A stretch of 11,292 nucleotides of DNA from CALCKW01 sp033852095 (GTDB taxonomy: Bacteria; Pseudomonadota; Gammaproteobacteria; CALCKW01): contig JAWSVD010000315.1 of assembly GCA_033852095.1 (NCBI GenBank), positions 1-11,292 on the forward strand, in the 5' to 3' direction. Of this stretch, positions 1 to 6,173 are shown one piece after another. Below the pieces are notes generated by a model, which did no database searches, was not told the DNA's origin, and was given only the letters and a program-made list of their open reading frames with translations. Both the position numbers and the translations under genes were made by a program. Position 1 is the first letter of the stretch, and the number at the start of each line of letters is the position of its first letter.

Positions 1-451
1 TCTTCTCAAATTCAGTCACTTCATCGCTGCTCATTGGGCCGCCTTGCAAGTTCAAGGTATGCACCGAAGCCGGCGATAAGCGGTCAAAGTAACGCGGATC
101 CACCGCGCACAAATAGCGTTTGCTGGCGACATGCTGGCGCACCGGTTCGACCACTTCTGGCGGAAAAAACTCCGCCAGAAAATCCGCCCCAGCATCTTCA
201 TGGTGGGCATCGACTCCGTGCTCAGCAACACGCGCGTCGATGTGATTGGCAAAGTGCCCCACGTCGTGCAACAAGGCAGCAGCGATTTCAACATCACTGG
301 CGTTTTGTCGCTGCGCAAACAGGGCCGCTTGCAGCATGTGTGTCGCCATGGACACCTGCTCACCGAGGTATTCTTGATCACCTTGGCTCGCAAACAGCTC
401 AGCCAGGTATTCGACGATGTCAGTCGTAGCGCGGTGGTCGACTTGAGTCAC
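1..451 (-). CDS. tmpB: HD-domain mixed-valent di-iron oxygenase, TmpB/PhnZ-like (partial, 3' end outside window)
   Basis: This is the second enzyme of an oxidative phosphonate pathway. It is expected to cleave the C-P bond of an alpha-hydroxylated phosphonate in the cytoplasm, releasing phosphate; with a TmpA-type partner the carbon product would be glycine betaine. About 150 codons are visible, against roughly 190 in PhnZ, and the reading frame runs off the left edge. The start is a GTG at 451-449 overlapping the tmpA stop (GTGA, 4 bases), so the genes are probably translationally coupled. Visible metal-ligand motifs in order: His38 (MATHMLQ), His62-Asp63 (LLHDVGH), His84 (HHEDAGADFL) and His107 (RQHVASKRYL). 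Tyr28 and Glu31 (EYLGE) match the PhnZ/TmpB tyrosine-glutamate pair near the iron site, and LNLQGGPMS matches the family's C-terminal half. The last Asp ligand would lie outside the window. The family call is firm. The choice of TmpB over PhnZ is inferred from the partner gene. Confidence 0.88.
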   Translation of the reverse strand, partial: MTQVDHRATTDIVEYLAELFASQGDQEYLGEQVSMATHMLQAALFAQRQNASDVEIAAALLHDVGHFANHIDARVAEHGVDAHHEDAGADFLAEFFPPEVVEPVRQHVASKRYLCAVDPRYFDRLSPASVHTLNLQGGPMSSDEVTEFEK

Positions 452-1587
452 TGGGTATCACCTCGCTGCAGCAAGCGCAGCTCGCTGTACAGACCGTCGA
501 GATCGCTGTACGCCCCCTGCAGATGACGCTGACCGCCCGTTGAGAATGCCGTGCGCGCGTGCATCACCCGGGTATTGTCAAAGACCATGCAATCGCCCGC
601 CGCCAGTTTAAAAGTGGTGCTCAGTTCAGGCCGTTGCAAGATTTCTGCGTAGTGCCGGTAGGCAGCATAGAACGCCGGTATCTTGTGCTGTGCGACGGCG
701 ATCGTGTCGATGGAGCGGTTGTTGTAGCGCACGCAAGTGATACGCCCCTGCTCATCCGTTGAGATCAAGGGAACGCGCGCGCGCAAATCTGCGCTGCTAT
801 CTGCAAAGCGAAAATGCAAGGGCGTGCGCACCAGGGTACTGAAGTGCTGCTCGCTTTCACGCCGCAGGGTGTCGGCGGCATTAAATCCGTCGAGCAGCCG
901 CGACTCGCCGCCCTCCACGGAGTTTTCGACGCAGTGCAGCGCTTGCACAGAGGGCACCGGATCTCGGTAGGGGTTGTCCGCGTGTGCGCCCAGGCCGACA
1001 TGGGTGTAGGCGAGGTTGTTGGCGTCCAGCACCGCACGCACCTCAAAGAGCGCGCCGTAATTGGTGTCGCGCAAGTAGCCAAAACTGTCGATGATTTTCA
1101 GCACCTGCCCTGCGACGGCGGGCGTATTGTTCAGCACAAAGTACCCCAGATCGCGCAAAGCACTGAGCGCCGCCAGCTTGACCTCGGCGTTATGGCTGTA
1201 AGCGCCCCAGTCGAAATTAGTAGAGTGCGCTTGAATGCTCTGCCCATCCCAGAGTGTCTTTTCGGCTTCGCAGCGGTCGTGTGGCTGCTCATCGACCAGA
1301 TGCAGGTAGTGCGCTAGACGCTGTGGGCTGAAGTGGCCAGTGTGTTTGTCGGGGCCAAAAACAACCCGCAGCTGACCCTGCGCATCTATCGCCGTCGATT
1401 CAAGGCTGAGGTTTTCATCAATAGCGGATACATCCAAAAAACGCTGACCGTTGTCGGCGTTGCGGCAGCTCTCGCACTGGCAGTGGTCGCGCAGCCAGAG
1501 CGAATGGAACGGTGTTTTAAGGCCGGATTCCCAAAGAATATCCAGCGAAGTGCCGTGGTTGACGACAGAATTGATGCTCTGCGGCAT
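448..1587 (-). CDS. tmpA: Fe(II)/2-oxoglutarate dioxygenase, TmpA-like (gamma-butyrobetaine hydroxylase family)
   Basis: Predicted to hydroxylate the carbon alpha to phosphorus in 2-(trimethylamino)ethylphosphonate, using Fe(II), O2 and 2-oxoglutarate, in the cytoplasm. At 379 residues it has the usual length of gamma-butyrobetaine dioxygenases. The N-terminal zinc domain is complete: Cys36, Cys38 and Cys41 (RDHCQCESC), with His82 as the likely fourth ligand. The jelly-roll core carries the iron triad His202-x-Asp204 (GAHADNPYR) and His343 (MHARTAF); Arg354 (QRHLQGAY) is the expected 2-oxoglutarate anchor. Family members that hydroxylate gamma-butyrobetaine have the same fold, so sequence alone does not fix the substrate. 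The overlapping HD oxygenase gene downstream is what points to the phosphonate. PhnY of the 2-aminoethylphosphonate pathway belongs to a different (PhyH-like) family and does not fit. The ATG at 1587 has a weak AAGAG ribosome site six bases upstream. A LysR gene is divergent. Confidence 0.87.
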   Translation of the reverse strand: MPQSINSVVNHGTSLDILWESGLKTPFHSLWLRDHCQCESCRNADNGQRFLDVSAIDENLSLESTAIDAQGQLRVVFGPDKHTGHFSPQRLAHYLHLVDEQPHDRCEAEKTLWDGQSIQAHSTNFDWGAYSHNAEVKLAALSALRDLGYFVLNNTPAVAGQVLKIIDSFGYLRDTNYGALFEVRAVLDANNLAYTHVGLGAHADNPYRDPVPSVQALHCVENSVEGGESRLLDGFNAADTLRRESEQHFSTLVRTPLHFRFADSSADLRARVPLISTDEQGRITCVRYNNRSIDTIAVAQHKIPAFYAAYRHYAEILQRPELSTTFKLAAGDCMVFDNTRVMHARTAFSTGGQRHLQGAYSDLDGLYSELRLLQRGDTQ

Positions 1588-1607
1588 GAAACGCTCTTGC
1601 AGTGGCC

Positions 1608-1636
1608 ATTAGCTGGGCTAAGTCTAGATTGCTCAA
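1608..1636 (-). promoter_or_regulatory. candidate sigma70 promoter for tmpAB
   Basis: On the minus strand a TTGAGC -35-like box (1636-1631) lies 17 bases from a GCTAAT -10-like box (1613-1608). This puts a start point near 1601, about 14 bases before the tmpA ATG. Both boxes are imperfect, as expected for a promoter that needs an activator. Found by eye only. Confidence 0.35.
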
Positions 1637-1656
1637 TCGCGCAGATAAAGGCAGTA

Positions 1657-1671
1657 TCTCAAGGCCTGAGA
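1657..1671. promoter_or_regulatory. candidate LysR operator (15-bp inverted repeat) in the tmpA/lysR gap
   Basis: The arms TCTCA and TGAGA flank a 5-base AGGCC centre. The site contains a T-N11-A pattern (T1659 to A1671), the consensus shape for LysR-family sites. Its centre (1664) is about 63 bases upstream of the predicted tmpA start point and 25 bases before the lysR ATG. One site could therefore both activate tmpAB and repress lysR. The symmetry is seen directly; binding by the adjacent regulator is inferred. Confidence 0.45.
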
Positions 1672-1688
1672 CCTAGAAATACTTATTC

Positions 1689-2597
1689 ATGGACCAATTA
1701 AACACTCGCCTGCCCCCTTTGAATGCGCTGCGTTCCTTTGAGTCGGCGGCGCGCCTGGGCAGCCTGACCGCCGCGGCGCTGGAGCTCAACGTCAGCCAGG
1801 CGGCGGTCAGCCAACAGGTCAAACTGCTGGAGCAGTATCTGCAGACGCCGCTGTTTGTCAGATCAGCACGCACGGTACACCTGACCGACGCCGGCAAGAA
1901 CTACCTGCCGAGTTTGAGCCAAGCTTTCAGGCTACTGAGAGATTCCAGTGACCAGCTGTTCTTCCAGCGTGCACACTCGGTTATTCAGCTGCGCTGCACC
2001 TCGTCATTCGCCAGTCATTGGCTGATGCCTCGCCTGCCCGGCTTCTACTGCGCCTTCCCCCAATACCGGGTGCAATTGATGGTCGCTGGATGGCGTCAGC
2101 AACAGACCGCACCCGACGCTGACATTGAAATTTTCAGCGCAGAGCACCTCCACGCCCCTGAAGGTGCACGTTGCCTGAGCCGAGATGTGTGGCAAGTGGC
2201 CGCAAGCCCCGAGCTGCTGGAAGCGCGGAGCTGCGATGCACAAGATTTGCGGCAACACCCGTTGATTGCGATCACCGGCTACAACCAGGGCTGGTATGAC
2301 TGGTTTGCTGCGCAGGGCCAGCCCACGAGTGAACTGCGCCCGGTGTTGCAAACCGACACCAGCGCCCTGGCCATACAAGCCGCACAGGTCGGCCTGGGTG
2401 TGTGCCTGGTGCAGAGCAGCCTGTTGGCGCAGCCGCTGGCGGATGGCAGCTTGACGCTATTGAGTGATCAGGTCCTGTCCAGCCACAACGGATACTACGC
2501 AATGCAGCTACACCCCAGCAAACGCCCTGATCTAGAGGCTTTTAGCGGGTGGCTGGAGCAACAATCCGAGTGCTCATCAGAGGGCAAGCCTGCATAG
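1689..2597 (+). CDS. LysR-family transcriptional regulator (GcvA-like), probable regulator of tmpAB
   Basis: A DNA-binding regulator of 302 residues, the normal LysR length. The N-terminal winged helix-turn-helix spans about residues 8-68 and is typical of the GcvA branch: PPLNALRSFESAARLGSLTA, then a recognition helix in LNVSQAAVSQQVKLLE, and a wing followed by LTDAGKNYLP. The effector-binding domain fills about residues 92-295, with the weak family motif ITGYNQGWYDWF near the middle and GLGVCLV near residues 236-242. It is divergent from tmpA across a 101-base gap holding the inverted repeat at 1657-1671. Divergent LysR genes usually control their neighbour and themselves, so a role in sensing the phosphonate or an intermediate is likely but inferred. 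The ATG at 1689 starts directly ahead of the conserved HTH; no strong ribosome site is visible. The gene converges on the DUF393 gene downstream. Confidence 0.9.
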   Translation: MDQLNTRLPPLNALRSFESAARLGSLTAAALELNVSQAAVSQQVKLLEQYLQTPLFVRSARTVHLTDAGKNYLPSLSQAFRLLRDSSDQLFFQRAHSVIQLRCTSSFASHWLMPRLPGFYCAFPQYRVQLMVAGWRQQQTAPDADIEIFSAEHLHAPEGARCLSRDVWQVAASPELLEARSCDAQDLRQHPLIAITGYNQGWYDWFAAQGQPTSELRPVLQTDTSALAIQAAQVGLGVCLVQSSLLAQPLADGSLTLLSDQVLSSHNGYYAMQLHPSKRPDLEAFSGWLEQQSECSSEGKPA

Positions 2598-2735
2598 GCG
2601 AATCTCCCCTCCCCTGCACTTCAACCCACTCGTTCCGACCCTAGTGCATCCAATAAAAGCACGAATAATCAACAACGTCTGCCGGGTCTATGCACCCTTG
2701 CGTTTTACTCTATACATCGTAGATAAAGCCCCTGC

Positions 2736-3164
2736 CTACCTGGCGCGTTGAAGTAGCCTTTTTCGGCCCATCAGCCGGAGAACAGCATTGCGAGCGGCTC
2801 GCATTGCTGGGTACACAAACGCAGATACACGTGGTGATCTGAAAAGCACTGCATTGAGTTTGTTGAACACGCCAAAACCGCTGCTCAGCAGCGCCAATCG
2901 ATTCACGCAGCCATCGCCATGAAAAATCTGATCATTCCAGATCAACAACAGGCCCGCATTGAAGTCGAAGTCCGCAGCCCAAAGCGCCGAAACCAGATCA
3001 TTTTCTTCACGGGCATTCTGTATGCTCAGAGGCCCCACGCTGTCCTTCAGTCGCTGCCGGGCAACGAAGCGCGTGCAAAAGGGGCGCTCACCGTCGTATA
3101 CGATGAGGGTCTTGCCTGTATAACCGCTGAGAGCGGGGTAATCAGAGAGAAAATCGGGCTTCAT
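2736..3164 (-). CDS. DUF393 (DCC / thiol-disulfide oxidoreductase-like) protein with one motif cysteine missing
   Basis: A 142-residue protein of the DUF393 family, small thioredoxin-like proteins annotated as DCC-family thiol-disulfide oxidoreductases; their substrates are mostly unknown. The diagnostic motif reads VYDGERPFC at residues 22-30, where the family norm is DGxCxxC. The first cysteine is Arg27 (codon CGC, one transition from TGC), while Cys30 is kept. The rest fits: a central WAADFDFNAGLLL region, the IWNDQIFHGDGCVNRLALLS segment (about 75-95) and the C-terminal VYPAMRAARNAVLRLMGRKRL. Without the CxxC pair, classical dithiol chemistry seems impossible, so the protein may bind rather than oxidise, or may act through a single cysteine. 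The start overlaps the upstream 108-residue gene by 23 bases; an AAGGA lies about 11 bases before the ATG. Convergent with lysR. Confidence 0.8.
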   Translation of the reverse strand: MKPDFLSDYPALSGYTGKTLIVYDGERPFCTRFVARQRLKDSVGPLSIQNAREENDLVSALWAADFDFNAGLLLIWNDQIFHGDGCVNRLALLSSGFGVFNKLNAVLFRSPRVSAFVYPAMRAARNAVLRLMGRKRLLQRAR

Positions 3165-3468
3165 CTCGGTTCAGTTCCTTCATTTTTATCACCCTGCCAT
3201 CGGCGACACCAATGCATTTGGCTTCATCAACCAAGAGGTAGGCCGTCATGGTGGACAAATCAAAATTTCGAAAGTCGTTGAATCGAAACGGACATGACCC
3301 GATAGGGTGCGGGTACCAATCACAGGCGATATTTCCGCTACCCGCTGCACGCCTCAACACGCGGGCATGGTGGCGCAGCACGTAGTTGCTCGCAACGGAT
3401 TGTTCTTCAGGCGCCAACGCGGCCGCCAAACGTGATTGTACATCGCATTTATCGTTGAATCTGCGCAT
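3142..3468 (-). CDS. hypothetical protein, 108 residues, in operon with the DUF393 gene
   Basis: I do not recognise this protein. The ATG at 3468 is preferred over an upstream in-frame ATG at 3579 because a GGGGA ribosome site lies 8 bases ahead of it, and because the longer version would start inside a perfect hairpin. The product is soluble, has no signal peptide or membrane segment, and is Arg-rich in its first half. It contains four cysteines (8, 49, 59, 85) and a segment rich in aromatic residues, His and Pro around residues 50-68 (DWYPHPIGSCPFRFNDF). The final 23 bases overlap the DUF393 start, so the two are probably co-translated and may act together. It could be a decayed fragment of a larger gene, but the frame is clean and the ribosome site is good. 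Confidence 0.55.
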   Translation of the reverse strand: MRRFNDKCDVQSRLAAALAPEEQSVASNYVLRHHARVLRRAAGSGNIACDWYPHPIGSCPFRFNDFRNFDLSTMTAYLLVDEAKCIGVADGRVIKMKELNRDEARFSL

Positions 3469-3550
3469 GATCGTTGTCCCCAGTCGCGAGTTGGCAAGTG
3501 CCCATTGAAAGGCCGACCGGGACGCCGCTGAGCAAAGGCAACCGAAGTAT

Positions 3551-3587
3551 CGAGAAAATTTTTCTCGGCACTGTGACACACAGTGCC
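3551..3587. repeat. two adjacent perfect palindromes upstream of the 108-residue gene
   Basis: The first palindrome has 8-base arms CGAGAAAA and TTTTCTCG around one T (3551-3567). The second has 9-base arms GGCACTGTG and CACAGTGCC around a 3-base ACA loop (3567-3587). They share the G at 3567. The second would form a stable hairpin on either strand, but neither side has the run of T expected of an intrinsic terminator. They lie about 80-120 bases upstream of the 108-residue gene and about 130 bases before the transposase relic. Possible roles are a dimeric-regulator operator or a recombination/insertion scar; the function is unknown. Confidence 0.6.
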
Positions 3588-3713
3588 CGTCCTCTGTGTC
3601 GACTTGTCAACAGGCGTGGTTTACCCCACCACTATCAAACCAAGCAAGCTCCGCCAGATGCATGATGTCGTAGAACAGTGCAAATACGATCATAAGGCGT
3701 CGACTGTGATTTG

Positions 3714-3953
3714 GACTCGCCTATAATCGCCGACACTTACGCCACGCATATGCACAAGAAAGTGAAGAGAGGGTTACAGAAGAACCCTCGTATCAAGTTG
3801 CACTTCATTCCGACCAGCTCATCCTGGCGAAACGTGGTGTAGAGGTTTTTTGGGCTGATTACGGACAAGGCGATACGCCGAGCAATGTTCAGCAGCTTGG
3901 CGGATCTTGAGGCTAAGAAAAGGGAGTTCAATGATGCTCCCGGTTATTTCTAG
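3714..3953 (+). pseudogene. IS630-family transposase remnant (3' part, with in-frame stop)
   Basis: A decayed C-terminal piece of a DDE transposase. In one frame it reads IIADTYATHMHKKVKRG, then NPRIKLHFIPTSSSW, then RFFGLITDKAIRRAMFSSLADLEAKK, ending at TAG 3951-3953. These match the IS630-family block around the second catalytic Asp (the Asp of ADTYATH), the HFxPTSSSWxNxVERxF signature and the helix after it. The Glu of the VER motif is replaced by a TAG stop at 3840-3842 (one change from GAG), which removes the last catalytic acid. The N-terminal half and HTH are absent upstream. It cannot be active and marks an old insertion or rearrangement. Reading the same DNA on the minus strand gives a 64-residue frame that is only its shadow. 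Confidence 0.8.
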
Positions 3954-4100
3954 CCAGTTAACAAGGACCCGACGAGACAGCTCCAGCCTCCCATATTCAC
4001 CCCCACTGATCTCATGCCGCTAGACCTCCGGTGGACGAAAACATGGGGAGAGAGGGCAGGCATGTACAGTTTTGCGAGGAAGAGGCAGCGAGGCGGCCAT

Positions 4101-5411
4101 ATGCTGCGGTTTTCGGTAATTCCCGTTGTTTTCTCTGTGGCCCTAATGCTGCCGAACACACTAAACTCGGCTGAGCTGAATATTTATGACTTGCCCTTTG
4201 CTAAGTCCATTCTTGAAACACACGCACCTCGTTTCGAAAAAGCAACGGGGCATAAGATCAATACGCGTGTCATCAATTTCCCCCTGGGCGAGAATACGGA
4301 ACTTGCCTTCCTCTACGATGAGCCTATCGACGTCATCGTCATGGTATCTAGCTCTGTCTATCGAATAGCGCAAGCTGGCTGGATCGAGGAGTTATCCGGC
4401 TATGATGAAATCGTCAATGCCGTTGGGAAGATGTACAAAAACGTCGCTAAGGCGGTGAAATACAAAGACAAGATCTACGGCATAGGCCAAGTCTTCACCG
4501 GCGTGGCCGTCCCGCTCGTCGACATGGCTCAATACCAAGCGTTAGGGCTAAGCCGAAAGGACCTACCCACCGATTGGGATGCCCTGAGCCAACAGATTGT
4601 GGACATTGCTGCCAAGGGTGAAAAGGAATTCTATTTGCCTTACTGGTTTAACTCCGACATAGGCGTGCCGCTGGCTTTTACGGCAGAAGTTCTCAATCGC
4701 GGTGGCACAGTAGTCGATCCTGATTCCCTCAGCGTTTCAATGAAAACGAACGGAGGCCCCGCCTACGACACACTGGAGGACTGGCGCAGAATAATGTTAT
4801 CCGGTGCGGTCGATAAGAAGGTGTTTGAAATGTCCCCTCCCGCCTTTGATGCCGCCATTGTGGAATCTAGGCACCTCATCAGCGTACACAAAACAAGTGC
4901 ATTTATGATGATGAAAGAGCTGAAGAAGCTGCAAAACAAAATGACGCTACTTCCGCGGCACAAACAGAGCTGGGGCACAGTCGGGGCATTGCATTTCGGT
5001 ATTTCTTTTCGAGAAGACGACACAGAGGAAATGGAAAAAGCCAAGCGTGAACTCTTGATCATGAATACAAGAGGCACAGGAGATTTTGAATTTTCTGTCT
5101 CCAGAGACTGGCTAAAAGAAAGAGGATATTTCTCAGTCTTTAGGGATTTCATGGAGAGCGAAGATGCGCAGGCCATCATGAAATCCAAGCTGCACTACCC
5201 CGGTGATACCGACGTTTTAATGGACGTCATGGCCAACCTTCCCTACCCCGTGGGGGAATGGAAAGTCCTCTGGAAACATGAGTTTTTTGACTACATGAAA
5301 GAACAATTGCAGCTCTATCTCAGAGATAGCAGCATCTCCCCAAACACCGTCATCGCCAACCTAAACAAGAAAATAATGGCCCTTCGCTTGAGTTACGGTT
5401 ATGGACATTAA
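4101..5411 (+). CDS. ABC transporter extracellular (family 1) solute-binding protein, orphan
   Basis: A periplasmic binding protein of the carbohydrate-type (family 1) group; the ligand cannot be told from sequence. From the ATG at 4101 it has 436 residues. A signal peptide runs from MLRFSVIPVVFSVALML to an NSA cleavage site near residue 24, followed by mature ELNIYDLPFAKSILETHAPRFEKATGHKI, the usual opening. Other family features are DEPIDVIVMVSSSVYRIAQAGWIEEL, the YKDKIYGIG segment and the hinge-side TNGGPAYDTLEDWRRIML. The start is ambiguous: 4101 has GAGG 7 bases ahead, but ATG 4062 also has GAGG 6 bases ahead and would give a longer n-region; 4014 has no ribosome site. No permease, ATPase or regulator adjoins it, and the gene looks more A/T-rich than its neighbours. 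With the transposase relic just upstream, this suggests acquisition or loss of its partners. Confidence 0.82.
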   Translation: MLRFSVIPVVFSVALMLPNTLNSAELNIYDLPFAKSILETHAPRFEKATGHKINTRVINFPLGENTELAFLYDEPIDVIVMVSSSVYRIAQAGWIEELSGYDEIVNAVGKMYKNVAKAVKYKDKIYGIGQVFTGVAVPLVDMAQYQALGLSRKDLPTDWDALSQQIVDIAAKGEKEFYLPYWFNSDIGVPLAFTAEVLNRGGTVVDPDSLSVSMKTNGGPAYDTLEDWRRIMLSGAVDKKVFEMSPPAFDAAIVESRHLISVHKTSAFMMMKELKKLQNKMTLLPRHKQSWGTVGALHFGISFREDDTEEMEKAKRELLIMNTRGTGDFEFSVSRDWLKERGYFSVFRDFMESEDAQAIMKSKLHYPGDTDVLMDVMANLPYPVGEWKVLWKHEFFDYMKEQLQLYLRDSSISPNTVIANLNKKIMALRLSYGYGH

Positions 5412-6173
5412 TTGCAGCTCCAATGCTGATTGTACAAAAAAACCTTAGCCAGCACGCAGAGCCCAAGCAGCGGCTATGCCATTGGCAGAGGAATTTTTAT
5501 CATCTCTCCAAAAAAAAGGCGACAGCAGCACATAAAGGCAATCCAATATTATTCGCCTGAGAACATTGGACTATCCGTCGATACCCCAAATATTGCTCTA
5601 AAACTTTCCGCAATTCAGAGCCCGGTCCGTGATACTTAAGCGAGAGTTCTAATGGCTACCTCGGCGCTGGAAACAACATCAAAAATCCACACGACCACTT
5701 CGGCCCCCGCAAAACAACTGAACGAAGTGACTGAAAAGCACCCAGATGGGATCGCCGTCGCAAACTGATTCAACATCACACAGCTCGGCAATGGCCGTGC
5801 CGCCCCCACCCCGAGCAGCGGCGGTGTTCGACGCCAAACTACCACTGCCCTCTCTTCAGGCACGGCCCACGCCCAGGGGCCGTGCATCAAAAAATCTCAG
5901 ACAAACAACAACCGGGCGATGAGGGATTTCAGGGGCACGAACGTGAAAGCTGGATAATAGAGGATGTATTCATAGAATTATTGCACGATGATGTTCAAGT
6001 GCGCATAGGCAGGTCGATGGGCCATCGCCTTCAAAACATTGTCGAATACAACAAATAGCCGTCGATGGCTCAGGTCACGCAAAAAGACGGAATGTGCCGT
6101 TGAGCCCCGCGAAATGCAGCGCGCACATCCGCCTCACAGCACCCTCGGTGCGATTCGCTGTGCTCGGTGCACC
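5412..6173. other. 762-base stretch without a convincing gene
   Basis: This gap separates the solute-binding-protein gene from the end of psuG; transcription converges into it. Short open frames exist (TTG-started 5430-5639 +, ATG-started 5652-5768 +, GTG-started 5882-6058 +). None has a well-placed ribosome site or a recognisable family, and their compositions are uneven. The 58-residue frame at 5882-6058 (containing WIIEDVFIELLHDDVQVRI) looks most protein-like and could be the tail of a decayed gene. No clear intrinsic terminator follows the binding-protein gene. The stretch most resembles decayed DNA. Confidence 0.5.
6135..6162. repeat. nested inverted repeat just past the psuG stop
   Basis: CACAGC (6135-6140) can pair with GCTGTG (6157-6162), and inside it GCACC (6139-6143) can pair with GGTGC (6147-6151); the two foldings overlap at the edge and compete. 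Its position 12-40 bases past the psuG stop suggests a transcript 3' structure. There is no T-run on the minus strand, so calling it a Rho-independent terminator would be a stretch. Confidence 0.3.

Noticed and set aside
34..526. Open frames on the plus strand across the left end
   Set aside because: They are antisense to the HD oxygenase frame, whose metal-binding motifs are all readable on the minus strand.
448..1587. Reading the dioxygenase as PhnY (2-aminoethylphosphonate dioxygenase) or as a carnitine-biosynthesis GBBH
   Set aside because: PhnY belongs to the PhyH-like family without the N-terminal zinc domain seen here, and a carnitine role does not explain the overlapping HD oxygenase.
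3469..3579. 37-residue N-terminal extension of the 108-residue protein from an ATG at 3579
   Set aside because: It starts inside a perfect hairpin and lacks a ribosome site, while the ATG at 3468 has a well-spaced GGGGA.
3617..3642. Inverted repeat TGGTTT / AAACCA as a possible IS end
   Set aside because: Six-base arms 14 bases apart are expected by chance at this scale, and no matching repeat was found past the relic's end.
3737..3931. 64-residue minus-strand frame
   Set aside because: It is antisense to the IS630-family relic, whose signature is clear on the plus strand.
5430..5639. 69-residue plus-strand frame with a TTG start
   Set aside because: It has no ribosome site, no family resemblance and a low-complexity A-rich start.
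5652..5768. 38-residue frame (Thr/Ala/Ser-rich)
   Set aside because: Too short, with a weak ribosome site and no recognisable motif.
5882..6058. 58-residue frame with a GTG start
   Set aside because: The AGGGG ahead is only two bases from the GTG, and the sequence matches no family I know. Kept only as a possible decayed tail.
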